7,653 nt of DNA from Dictyoglomaceae bacterium (lineage in GTDB: Bacteria > Dictyoglomota > Dictyoglomia > Dictyoglomales > Dictyoglomaceae): positions 1 through 7,653 of the forward strand of contig JAOADF010000079.1 of assembly GCA_026417425.1 (NCBI GenBank), read 5' to 3'. The notes below the pieces were generated by a model. It made no database searches, was not told the DNA's origin, and saw only the letters and a program-made list of their open reading frames with translations. The position numbers and the translations under genes are program-made. Numbering within the stretch: position 1 is the first letter of the stretch; each line of letters starts with the position of its first letter. Below, piece by piece: positions 1 through 6,533 of the stretch.

Positions 1-152
1 GAAGAATCTTCTAATACCCAACGAAGAATATATATCATTTTTTGAGCTACTTCTCTTCTTATATACTCAGGTCCAAAACTATCTAATAATTTAGAATGTC
101 TATAATTACTCAACTCTTGAATTAATTGTCTTATTTCCTCTGGTTTTCTCAT
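1..152 (-). CDS. Partial gene, unknown function (N-terminal 50 residues)
   Basis: An open frame starts at the ATG at 152-150 and runs off the left edge after 50 full codons without a stop. It begins MRKPEEIRQLIQEL and continues through a charged, helix-prone stretch containing SKLLDSFGPEYIRREV and ending near ILRWVLEDS. A strong Shine-Dalgarno sequence, AAGGAGGT (165-172 on this strand), lies 12 bases before the ATG, and a plausible promoter lies further upstream; together these make it a real gene despite the short visible part. I do not recognise the family. No signal peptide or membrane segment is visible. It is divergent from the TIM-barrel gene and shares a 123-bp upstream region with it. 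The rest of the gene lies outside the window, so no function is proposed. Confidence 0.7.
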   Translation of the reverse strand, partial: MRKPEEIRQLIQELSNYRHSKLLDSFGPEYIRREVAQKMIYILRWVLEDS

Positions 153-196
153 TTTTTTGATTCTACCTCCTTAATTTTTATTTTTTTTACCCGATA

Positions 197-225
197 AGTT
201 TAGCATAGTTTATTTTTTCAAGCAA
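197..225 (-). promoter_or_regulatory. Candidate sigma-A-type promoter for the left-edge gene
   Basis: Read on the minus strand there is TTGCTT (225-220) as -35 and TAAACT (202-197) as -10, separated by exactly 17 bases. Each hexamer matches the consensus at four of six positions. Transcription would start near position 190 and give a leader of about 38 bases that contains the AAGGAGGT ribosome binding site. The call rests on sequence only; AT-rich DNA produces chance matches, but the spacing and position are right. Confidence 0.45.
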
Positions 226-244
226 GTTTGTGTTAAAATTAACT

Positions 245-253
245 TGATAAGAT
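245..253 (+). promoter_or_regulatory. Candidate extended -10 promoter for the TIM-barrel gene
   Basis: TGATAAGAT fits the extended -10 pattern TG-N-TANNNT, with TAAGAT at 248-253. No good -35 box lies at 16-18 bases; TTGTGT at 228-233 is too close at 14 bases. Extended -10 promoters can work with weak -35 elements. The predicted start is near 260, directly before the AGGAGG ribosome binding site (261-266), so the leader would be only about 16 bases. A short dyad, GTTAA-AA-TTAAC (232-243), sits just upstream. Confidence 0.4.
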
Positions 254-275
254 TTCTTTTAGGAGGAAACAAATT

Positions 276-1067
276 ATGGAAATAGTTTGGAGTAGTTATA
301 CTTTTTTTAATCTTCCCTTGGAAGAAGAGGTTCTAATTTCAAAAGAATTTTGTAAATTCATTGAATTAGATGATGGGAAAATTAAAGTATTTCTGAAGGA
401 AAAATCTATTAATGATCTAAAAAGAATTTTAGAGGAAAATTCTTTAAAACCTATTCTAATAAATCATAATGTTAAACTGGAAGTAGAATTTTTTGATGAA
501 AATAAGTGGAAAGAACTTATAGATATTACCTTAGCATTAAATATACCTTTTTTATTAGTAAATCCTGGAAAGAAAACTGAATGGCTAAGCTTTAATCTTG
601 CATCTTCTGCTTTTTCCCAAAACTTGAAAAAATTATTATCTATTTTACCACCTAACCTTATTTTGACTCTTAGAATAGACTCTTTCTCTTTAATAAATAC
701 CTTTGGGAAAGCATGGAAAATTCTTAAAGAAATTCCTAATTTAACCTTTCTTTTAGATACTTTTCATTTTTATATATCTGGTGAAGAGATGGATGTATTT
801 AGAGAAAAAGATTTATCAAAAATTATGTTTATACATTTGAAAGATGCTGAAAACATTCCAAGATACTATTTAAAAGAATCAAATCAAGTTCTTCCAGGTG
901 ATGGTGTAATTCCTTTAACAAATCTTTTACTTCAACTAAAAGAGAATGGATTTAACAATTTTATTGTTCCTGAGATTAGAAGATTAGAGTATGAAAAATT
1001 AGAACCACGAGAATTTTCTAAGATATTGTTCATGAAAACGAAAAATATCTTGTCCTTTGTTTTTTAA
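276..1067 (+). CDS. TIM-barrel sugar-phosphate isomerase/epimerase-like protein (AP endonuclease 2 / xylose isomerase-like fold)
   Basis: This 263-residue protein has the length and late-barrel motifs of the cytosolic xylose-isomerase-like TIM-barrel family that includes IolE/IolI and related sugar epimerases. Visible motifs are FLLDTFHF (158-165), MFIHLKDA (184-191), LPGDGVIPL (206-214) and FIVPEI (229-234). In this family a divalent metal is held by Glu, Asp, His and Glu. Here Asp161, His187 and Glu233 are in place with spacings of 26 and 46 residues, which as I recall match IolI. The expected first Glu, in the usual LALEP-type strand, appears to be Arg133 in LTLRIDS. Substrate and reaction therefore cannot be assigned, and activity may be altered. 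The start is fixed by AGGAGG at 261-266, ten bases before the ATG. It precedes an MFS transporter by 21 bases, which suggests a linked uptake and metabolism role; that is inference. Family confidence is high, function low. Confidence 0.85.
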   Translation: MEIVWSSYTFFNLPLEEEVLISKEFCKFIELDDGKIKVFLKEKSINDLKRILEENSLKPILINHNVKLEVEFFDENKWKELIDITLALNIPFLLVNPGKKTEWLSFNLASSAFSQNLKKLLSILPPNLILTLRIDSFSLINTFGKAWKILKEIPNLTFLLDTFHFYISGEEMDVFREKDLSKIMFIHLKDAENIPRYYLKESNQVLPGDGVIPLTNLLLQLKENGFNNFIVPEIRRLEYEKLEPREFSKILFMKTKNILSFVF

Positions 1068-1080
1068 TTTATGTTATAAT
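1050..1080 (+). promoter_or_regulatory. Extended -10 promoter directly upstream of the MFS gene
   Basis: TGTTATAAT (1072-1080) is a perfect extended -10 (TG-N-TATAAT). A TTGTCC -35-like box lies at 1050-1055 with a long 19-base spacer, overlapping the last codons of the TIM-barrel gene. Initiation about seven bases past the -10 would fall near 1087, one to three bases from the ATG at 1089. The MFS transcript from this promoter would then have essentially no leader. The -10 match is strong; the -35 is optional support. Confidence 0.6.
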
Positions 1081-1088
1081 TACTCTTT

Positions 1089-2447
1089 ATGAAAAAAGTT
1101 TTATCTACGGATTTTGTTAAAGATGAACATTTAAGAAAAAGCCTTAACTTTGTAATATTAGGTGTATGCTTTGGAATTGTATTTTTTAATACTACAGTTG
1201 GTACACCAATTGCAGGATTTGCAAAAGAGCTTGGTTTTGGAGATTTACTCTATGCAGTAATGTTAGCTCTTCCTGTTTTAGGAGGAGCTATTCAGCTTTA
1301 TGCTTCTATAATTTTAGAAAGGACAAAACAAAGAAAATTAATCTTTCTTATTAGTGGTTTTCTTAATAGAATTCCTTGGCTTTTTATTGCCATATTACCC
1401 TTGATAATTTCTAATAGGATTATTCTTTTTTATATTATAGTTTCACTTCTTATCTTAAGTTCTTTAGGGGGAGCTTTTCTTAATGTTTCCTTTATGTCTT
1501 GGATGGGAGATTTGGTTCCCTTAGATATTAGAGGAAGATTTTTTAGCCAAAGAAGTATGTTAGCAACAATATCTTCTTTTATCAGTGGATTAATTATTGG
1601 AAAATTTTTAGATACTATCCCAGGTATTGCAGGTTTTTCTATAGTATTTATATTATCAACAATCTTAGGAATACTTGATATTAGTTGTTTTTTTAAGGTT
1701 TATGATCCTCCAATGAAAGGTGATTTTAAATTAAATGAGAAATTAAGTGTAATGTTCAAAAAAGTTCTAATTCATCCTAAATTCTCAAAATTTTTAATTT
1801 TTGCAGTGGTTTTTCAATTTGCTTTAAATATTGCTGGTCCTTTCTTTAACCTTTATATGATTAAGTATCTGAAGATGAGCTTTTTTGAAATAGCCTTATA
1901 TGTCCAATTAATTAATAGCATAACTATAATTTTTTTTGTTAGAATTTGGGGGAGAATCATAGATAAGTTTGGAAATAAGCCTGTCCTCTTAATTTCAACC
2001 ACTGTAATATCCTTTTTACCTTTTTTATGGTGTTTAACAACTCCTGACAATTGGCTTTTTATTATAATTTTAATTCAGATATTAGCAGGAATGTTCTGGC
2101 CAGGAGTCGATTTAGGTTATAATAATTTAGCTTTAAATCTTTCTCCTGACGAGAATAGATCTTTTTATATAGCTGTATTAAATTTATTTGTATCCAGTTT
2201 TGGTATTGCTTTAGCATATATCCTTGGTGGGTTTATTGTAGAAAATATTGCTCCTTTGTTAAATCGATATTTTAAAAATTATTTTAATATATCATTTGTA
2301 GAGTATCAATATATTTTTATTCTTTCCGCTATACTAAGGTTTATTTCCTCAAGGTTTTTCTTAACCAAGATTGAGGAAGAAAAAGCTCATTCTTTGAAAG
2401 AAATAAAAGATGATATTATGAAAAGAGTAAAGAAAGGAGAAATTTAA
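1089..2447 (+). CDS. Major facilitator superfamily transporter, 12 predicted membrane helices
   Basis: This 452-residue, strongly hydrophobic protein has roughly twelve membrane segments in two halves, with a cytoplasmic linker around 203-232 (FKVYDPPMKGDF followed by a basic stretch). A motif-A-like loop, RIIDKFGNKPVL (289-300), sits between two helices of the second half, as in MFS proteins. The WMGDLVPLDIRGRFFSQRS segment (138-156) follows a helix of the first half and resembles the conserved Asp/Arg loop of a broad MFS_1 group. The tail (427-452) is charged and cytoplasmic. The substrate cannot be read from sequence; the neighbouring TIM-barrel protein hints at a carbohydrate or polyol. 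ATG 1089 is the first possible start: an in-frame TAA lies at 1077-1079 and no Shine-Dalgarno sequence is present upstream. Translation may start on a leaderless mRNA, or be coupled to the gene before it. The stop is three bases before ylmH. Confidence 0.9.
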   Translation: MKKVLSTDFVKDEHLRKSLNFVILGVCFGIVFFNTTVGTPIAGFAKELGFGDLLYAVMLALPVLGGAIQLYASIILERTKQRKLIFLISGFLNRIPWLFIAILPLIISNRIILFYIIVSLLILSSLGGAFLNVSFMSWMGDLVPLDIRGRFFSQRSMLATISSFISGLIIGKFLDTIPGIAGFSIVFILSTILGILDISCFFKVYDPPMKGDFKLNEKLSVMFKKVLIHPKFSKFLIFAVVFQFALNIAGPFFNLYMIKYLKMSFFEIALYVQLINSITIIFFVRIWGRIIDKFGNKPVLLISTTVISFLPFLWCLTTPDNWLFIIILIQILAGMFWPGVDLGYNNLALNLSPDENRSFYIAVLNLFVSSFGIALAYILGGFIVENIAPLLNRYFKNYFNISFVEYQYIFILSAILRFISSRFFLTKIEEEKAHSLKEIKDDIMKRVKKGEI

Positions 2448-2450
2448 ACT

Positions 2451-3221
2451 ATGGCAAAGGATATAAATGAAATTTTTAGAGATGCATATGATGATAAAAC
2501 AAAAAGTTTTGTTCAAGATCTTTATTCAAATTTTCAAAAGATAAGCTACAAAGGGGGGTTATTTATAACAGATTTTCTTTCTCTCCATGAACAACATTAT
2601 TTTCAGGAAGTAAGTTATTTATTTAGAAATTTATTTAATAGATTAGAAGGAGGAATTTCCCTTTGTGAGAGAAAAAGAGGATTTATAACAGATAATAAAG
2701 ATATCTTAGATTATCTTGACTTAGAGAAGTATTTTTTAGGAATAGAAATTGTATGTGGAGAAAAAATTTCTCCATTCTATATGAGGGAATATTTAGTTCA
2801 AAGGGGAATTGAAGAGAAAAAAATAGGAGATATTTGGAGAGTAGAGAAAAAAATCCAAATGATATGTGGTAAAGAGATAGGAGAGAGTTTAAAAGATGTT
2901 TTAAAAGGGATTAGTATAGATTTTAATTTTGTCTCTCTAAATAATTTGATTCCTAAAAGAAATATAAAAATTTTAAAAACTATAGAAACTTCTTTAAGAC
3001 TTGATTCCGTAGCAAGTTTTGCTTTTAATATTTCTCGTACTCGAATGCAAGAGCTTATAAAGAATGGTGCTGTATCAGTAAATAATAAAACCATAGATTA
3101 TCCTTATTATGATATAAAAGAACAAGACCTAATTTTTATTAAAAACTTGGGATATTTTAAGGTAAAATCTTTAAAAGAGACAAGAAAAGGGAAATTTCAG
3201 ATTGAAGTTGAAAAGTATTAA
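2451..3221 (+). CDS. ylmH: YlmH-family S4-domain RNA-binding protein
   Basis: This 256-residue protein has the usual length of YlmH. Its C-terminal S4 domain (about 182-230) contains LRLDSVASFAF, then SRTRMQELIKNGAVSVNNK, the typical S4 helix-turn core that binds structured RNA. The middle domain keeps the YlmH landmark at 113-128 (REYLVQRGIEEKKIGD), equivalent to the family's LGLGI-REKIGDI segment. The N-terminal part (1-90) is more divergent. In Firmicutes YlmH binds the large ribosomal subunit and can act in ribosome-associated quality control, next to or in place of RqcP; that role here is by family. AAGGAG (2434-2439) inside the last codons of the MFS gene lies 11 bases before the ATG, so the two genes are very likely co-transcribed. 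This is not the sepF/ylmG/divIVA setting usual for ylmH. Its stop overlaps that of convergent argD. Confidence 0.85.
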   Translation: MAKDINEIFRDAYDDKTKSFVQDLYSNFQKISYKGGLFITDFLSLHEQHYFQEVSYLFRNLFNRLEGGISLCERKRGFITDNKDILDYLDLEKYFLGIEIVCGEKISPFYMREYLVQRGIEEKKIGDIWRVEKKIQMICGKEIGESLKDVLKGISIDFNFVSLNNLIPKRNIKILKTIETSLRLDSVASFAFNISRTRMQELIKNGAVSVNNKTIDYPYYDIKEQDLIFIKNLGYFKVKSLKETRKGKFQIEVEKY

Positions 3222-3239
3222 ATTTCACTAAATACTTTT
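3211..3239. terminator. Inverted repeat across the ylmH/argD overlapping stops, possible weak bidirectional terminator
   Basis: AAAAGTATT (3211-3219) and AATACTTTT (3231-3239) are perfect 9-bp arms around an 11-base loop. The loop and left arm contain the overlapping stop codons of ylmH (TAA, 3219-3221) and argD (TAA, 3220-3218). The right arm ends in a run of five T on the plus strand, and on the minus strand the stem's last bases are also TTTT. The position and symmetry suit a bidirectional terminator. However, each stem has only one G-C pair and would be unstable, especially in a thermophile, so the functional call is tentative. No better terminator is visible at this junction. Confidence 0.35.
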
Positions 3240-4408
3240 TCGACAATACTTAAGGCTTCATTAACATGCTCTTCAGTGATTACCAATGGAGGCAAAAATC
3301 TTAATATATTTTCTCCAACACAATTTATCAATAAACCCTTTTCTTGACATCTTTCTACAACTTTTCTTCCTTCAAGGGAAAGCTCCATTCCCAACATAAG
3401 TCCTAAACCCCTAACCTCTTTTACAAAAGAAAATTTTTGTGAAAGTTCTATTAATTTTTCTTTAAAATAACTTCCCACTATTTTTACCCTTTCAAGAATT
3501 CCATTATTTAAAATATAATTTAAAGTTGCAATTCCGGCAGAACATGCCAGTGGATTTCCTCCAAAGGTTGAAGCATGATCTCCAGGAGAAAAAGTGTTGG
3601 AACATTTTTTATTGGCAACCATGGCTCCAATGGGGAAACCTCCACCAAGGGCTTTTGCTAAAGTAATAATATCAGGTTCTATATCAAAATGTTGATAAGC
3701 TAATAATTTTCCTGTTCTTCCAATTCCACACTGTACCTCATCAAAAATAAGAAGAGCATTATATTCATCACAAAGCTTTCTTGCAGTTTGTAAGAAACTC
3801 TTTTCTGCTACATATATTCCTCCTTCTCCTTGAATAGGCTCTAATATTACTGCACATGTATTTTCATTTATATTCTCATAGAGAGCGGAAATATCATTAA
3901 AAGGAATATATTTAAATCCTTGAGGAAGAGGTTCAAAACCTTTTTGATATTTAGGTTGACCTGTAGCAGTTAAAGTAGCCAAAGTTCTTCCATGAAAGGA
4001 TTTATAAGCAGATACTATTTCATATTTGTTCTCACCACCATGACTCTTACCATATTTTCTTGCAAGCTTTATTGCCGCTTCATTAGCTTCAGCACCACTA
4101 TTGCAGAAAAATACTTTATCTCCACAGGAATTTTCAACTATTATTTTGGCAAGTTCTCCTTGAGGTTCTATATAATACAAATTTGATATATGCATAAGTT
4201 TTTGAGCCTGAGATGTAATTGCAGAAATAAGTTCATCATTACAATGTCCTAAGGAACATACCGCTATGCCTGATACAAAATCAAGATATTCTTTTCCATC
4301 CGCATCCCAGACTTTTACTCCTTTCCCTTTTACAATTGCTATGGGGAATCTATTATAAGTATTCATTACATATTTCTGGGTAAGCTCTATAATTTCCTTC
4401 GTATTCAT
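3218..4408 (-). CDS. argD: Acetylornithine aminotransferase
   Basis: This 396-residue class-III PLP aminotransferase converts N-acetylglutamate 5-semialdehyde plus glutamate to N-acetylornithine plus 2-oxoglutarate. Visible landmarks are FCNSGAEANEAAIKLAR (101-117), which contacts the cofactor phosphate; FHGRT (138-142); LEPIQGEGG (189-197); FDEVQCGIGRTG (222-233) with the pyridine-contacting Asp223; the Schiff-base lysine Lys252 in ITLAKALGGGFP; and STFGGNPLACS (280-290). Length is normal. Close relatives can act on succinyl-diaminopimelate, succinylornithine or GABA, but the arg operon context supports ArgD; dual use in lysine synthesis is possible. The start is fixed by AAGGAGGAGA (4420-4411), whose first base is part of the argB stop codon region, two bases before the ATG spacer. 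It is the last gene of argCJBD, and its stop overlaps that of ylmH on the other strand. Confidence 0.95.
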   Translation of the reverse strand: MNTKEIIELTQKYVMNTYNRFPIAIVKGKGVKVWDADGKEYLDFVSGIAVCSLGHCNDELISAITSQAQKLMHISNLYYIEPQGELAKIIVENSCGDKVFFCNSGAEANEAAIKLARKYGKSHGGENKYEIVSAYKSFHGRTLATLTATGQPKYQKGFEPLPQGFKYIPFNDISALYENINENTCAVILEPIQGEGGIYVAEKSFLQTARKLCDEYNALLIFDEVQCGIGRTGKLLAYQHFDIEPDIITLAKALGGGFPIGAMVANKKCSNTFSPGDHASTFGGNPLACSAGIATLNYILNNGILERVKIVGSYFKEKLIELSQKFSFVKEVRGLGLMLGMELSLEGRKVVERCQEKGLLINCVGENILRFLPPLVITEEHVNEALSIVEKVFSEI

Positions 4409-4419
4409 TTTCTCCTCCT

Positions 4420-5313
4420 TTATGAGATTATCATGGTTCCTATTCCTTCATCGGTAAACATTTCTAACAGCAAAGAGTGGGGAACCCTTCCATCTATTAT
4501 ATGGGCAGAAATTACTCCACCTTTAATCGCATTTATACAGCATTCTATTTTAGGTATCATTCCTCCTTCTACAACTCCCCTTTCGATTAGCTCTTTTGCT
4601 TCATCTATTCTTATTAAGGATAATAAAGAGCTTTTATCCTGTTTATTTTTTAAAACCCCTTCAACATCAGTAAGAAGAATAAGTTTTTCCGCCTTTAAAG
4701 AAACTGCTAGATCTCCAGATGCAGTATCAGCATTTATATTATAGATCTCACCATCCTCTCCAATTCCCAAAGGTGCAATAACGGGTATATAACCTTCTTT
4801 AATGAGAAGTAGAACAATTTCAGGATTTACATTTTTAATTTCTCCTACATATCCTAAATCTACTTCCTCTGTAAGACCATTGGAGTTTGATATCTTACCT
4901 AATTTTTTAACTGTATTAAACAGAAAACCATCAATTCCAGAGATACCGCATGCCTTTCCTCCTGTTTTATTTATAATACTAACAATTTCTTTATTTATCT
5001 TTCCTGCAAGAACCATGGAGACTATCTCAATGGTTTCTTTATCTGTTACCCTTAATCCACCTACAAATTCGGGTTTTAATCCAAGTTTTTTTGACAACTC
5101 TGTTATTTCTGGTCCTCCTCCATGTACTATTACAGGATTTATTCCTACGAATTTCATAAGTACAATATCGGAAAGGATTGCTTTTTTAAGTTCACTATTT
5201 ATCATAGCATGTCCACCATATTTTATAACTACTATCTTTCCATAGAACTTTTTAATATAGGGAAGGGCTGTAATTAAAGTTTTCGCTCTTTCATTTACAT
5301 TTTCAGGAATCAT
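4420..5313 (-). CDS. argB: Acetylglutamate kinase, probably arginine-inhibited type
   Basis: This 297-residue amino-acid kinase phosphorylates N-acetylglutamate with ATP, the second step of the acetylated ornithine route. Landmarks are KYGGHAM (31-37) with the catalytic Lys31, the substrate loop VHGGGPEI (63-70), [13 protein letters not shown] (191-203), LLTDVEGVL (213-221), and [12 protein letters not shown] (248-259) with a second conserved lysine. Two traits point to the hexameric, feedback-inhibited class known from Thermotoga and Pseudomonas. One is an N-terminal helix before the first strand ([15 protein letters not shown], 9-23). The other is the C-terminal [15 protein letters not shown] (281-295). 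The 258-residue E. coli enzyme is shorter and arginine-insensitive. Arginine control is therefore inferred. AAAGAGGTG (5326-5318) overlaps the argJ stop and sets the start; 11 bases separate it from argJ. Confidence 0.95.
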   Translation of the reverse strand: MIPENVNERAKTLITALPYIKKFYGKIVVIKYGGHAMINSELKKAILSDIVLMKFVGINPVIVHGGGPEITELSKKLGLKPEFVGGLRVTDKETIEIVSMVLAGKINKEIVSIINKTGGKACGISGIDGFLFNTVKKLGKISNSNGLTEEVDLGYVGEIKNVNPEIVLLLIKEGYIPVIAPLGIGEDGEIYNINADTASGDLAVSLKAEKLILLTDVEGVLKNKQDKSSLLSLIRIDEAKELIERGVVEGGMIPKIECCINAIKGGVISAHIIDGRVPHSLLLEMFTDEGIGTMIIS

Positions 5314-5324
5314 TTTTCACCTCT

Positions 5325-6518
5325 TTATGTTCTATATTTAGCATTTATTTTTACATATTCTTCTGTGAGATCGCAACCCCAAGCCATGGCACAATGATCT
5401 CCTGATTTTAAATCTATTGATATATTTACATAATCTGTAGCTAATATTTTTGATACTTCTTCTTCACTAAAATCTATGTTAATTCCATTTTTAGCAACTG
5501 CTATCTCTCCAATATAAATATCTACCTTATATGGATCAAAATCACAATCTGTATATCCAAGAGCACACATAATTCTTCCCCAATTTGCATCTTGTCCATA
5601 TATGGCACATTTTACTAAATTAGACGATATAACTGATTTTGCAAGAATTTTTGCAGATTCCTTTGTAGGAGCATTAATTATTTTTACTTCGATAAGCTTT
5701 GTTGCTCCTTCCCCATCCTTTGCAATTTCTTTTGCTAAATGAGTACAAATTTCTCGCAAAGTATTTTTAAATATCTCATAATTTTCATTTTCCTCTGAGA
5801 TATTTGAATTATTTGCCTTTCCATTGGCTAATATAAGGACAGTGTCATTAGTACTTGTATCTCTATCAACACTAATCATATTAAATGTATCTTGCACTAC
5901 CTCTTTTAAAGCTTTATCAAGAAGAAAGGAAGAAATTGTTATATCGGTTATAATAAAGGATAGCATGGTAGCAAGCTGTGGATGTATCATTCCTGAACCT
6001 TTAGCAATTCCTGTAAAATTTATTTCCTTATCTTCTATAAAAATTGATTTATTTATAAATTTAGGTATTTTATCAGTTGTCATTATAGCTTCTTGAAAAT
6101 CTAATCCTCCATCTAAGGATAATTTTTCTATAGCAAGGGGAATTTTAGAAATTATTTTTTCGGTAGGAAAAGGTTTACCTATTATTCCCGTGGAGGCGAT
6201 TAATATATATTCCTCTGGAATATTTAAATGTTTAGAAACCTCCTGCAATATTAATAATGCATCCTTTACTCCCCTTTCACCAGTACATGCATTGGCATTT
6301 CCACTATTTACAACAATTGCCTGCGCTATACCATTTTTGACCCTTTCCTTAGTAATTAACACAGGAGCAGCTTTAACTTTATTCTTAGTAAAAACTCCCG
6401 CACAGCTTCCTGGAGTTTCAGAGAATATTAAACCAAAATCTTTTTTATCACTTTTCTCTTTAATTCCACAAGATATTCCACTAGCTAAAAATCCCTTTGG
6501 GAGCCTTAATCTTTGCAT
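5325..6518 (-). CDS. argJ: Glutamate N-acetyltransferase / ornithine acetyltransferase (self-cleaving)
   Basis: This 397-residue ArgJ moves the acetyl group from N-acetylornithine to glutamate, releasing ornithine and recycling the acetyl group. The family's precursor cuts itself before a conserved Thr that becomes the catalytic nucleophile. That site is seen as KGSGMIHPQLATML (173-186), predicting cleavage between Ala183 and Thr184 into chains of about 183 and 214 residues. Other conserved segments are NSGNANACTG (71-80), STGIIG (109-114), VDRDTSTNDT (217-226), DGEGATKL (268-275), QDANWGRI (309-316) and the C-terminal AWGCDLTEEYVKINAKYRT. Sequence alone does not tell whether it also uses acetyl-CoA (bifunctional); no argA is present in the window. 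AAGGAGGAA (6535-6527) overlaps the argC stop codon and supports ATG 6518. Length is normal. Confidence 0.95.
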   Translation of the reverse strand: MQRLRLPKGFLASGISCGIKEKSDKKDFGLIFSETPGSCAGVFTKNKVKAAPVLITKERVKNGIAQAIVVNSGNANACTGERGVKDALLILQEVSKHLNIPEEYILIASTGIIGKPFPTEKIISKIPLAIEKLSLDGGLDFQEAIMTTDKIPKFINKSIFIEDKEINFTGIAKGSGMIHPQLATMLSFIITDITISSFLLDKALKEVVQDTFNMISVDRDTSTNDTVLILANGKANNSNISEENENYEIFKNTLREICTHLAKEIAKDGEGATKLIEVKIINAPTKESAKILAKSVISSNLVKCAIYGQDANWGRIMCALGYTDCDFDPYKVDIYIGEIAVAKNGINIDFSEEEVSKILATDYVNISIDLKSGDHCAMAWGCDLTEEYVKINAKYRT

Positions 6519-6533
6519 AAGGGATATTCCTCC

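Noticed and set aside
1071..1079. Mini-ORF ATG-TTA-TAA just before the MFS gene
   Set aside because: It overlaps the -10 box, so it would not be in the MFS transcript from that promoter, and it has no ribosome binding site.
2551..2560. AAAGGGGGG-like run in ylmH as a possible slippery frameshift site
   Set aside because: The reading frame stays open and matches the YlmH family on both sides, so no frameshift is needed.
2561..2693. 13-base direct repeat ATTTATAACAGAT (2561-2573 and 2681-2693), exactly 120 bases apart in ylmH
   Set aside because: It is in frame and encodes FITD twice. There are only two copies and no surrounding similarity, so it is most likely chance in AT-rich coding DNA.
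1853..3094. Minus-strand open frames opposite the MFS gene and ylmH
   Set aside because: They are shadows of real coding genes with no Shine-Dalgarno site; the hydrophobic content mirrors the opposite strand.
4433..5245. Two plus-strand open frames (4433-4744 and 4802-5245) opposite argB
   Set aside because: They lie fully antisense to a well-conserved argB, lack ribosome binding sites and have low-complexity Ser/Ile/Pro-rich translations typical of shadow frames.
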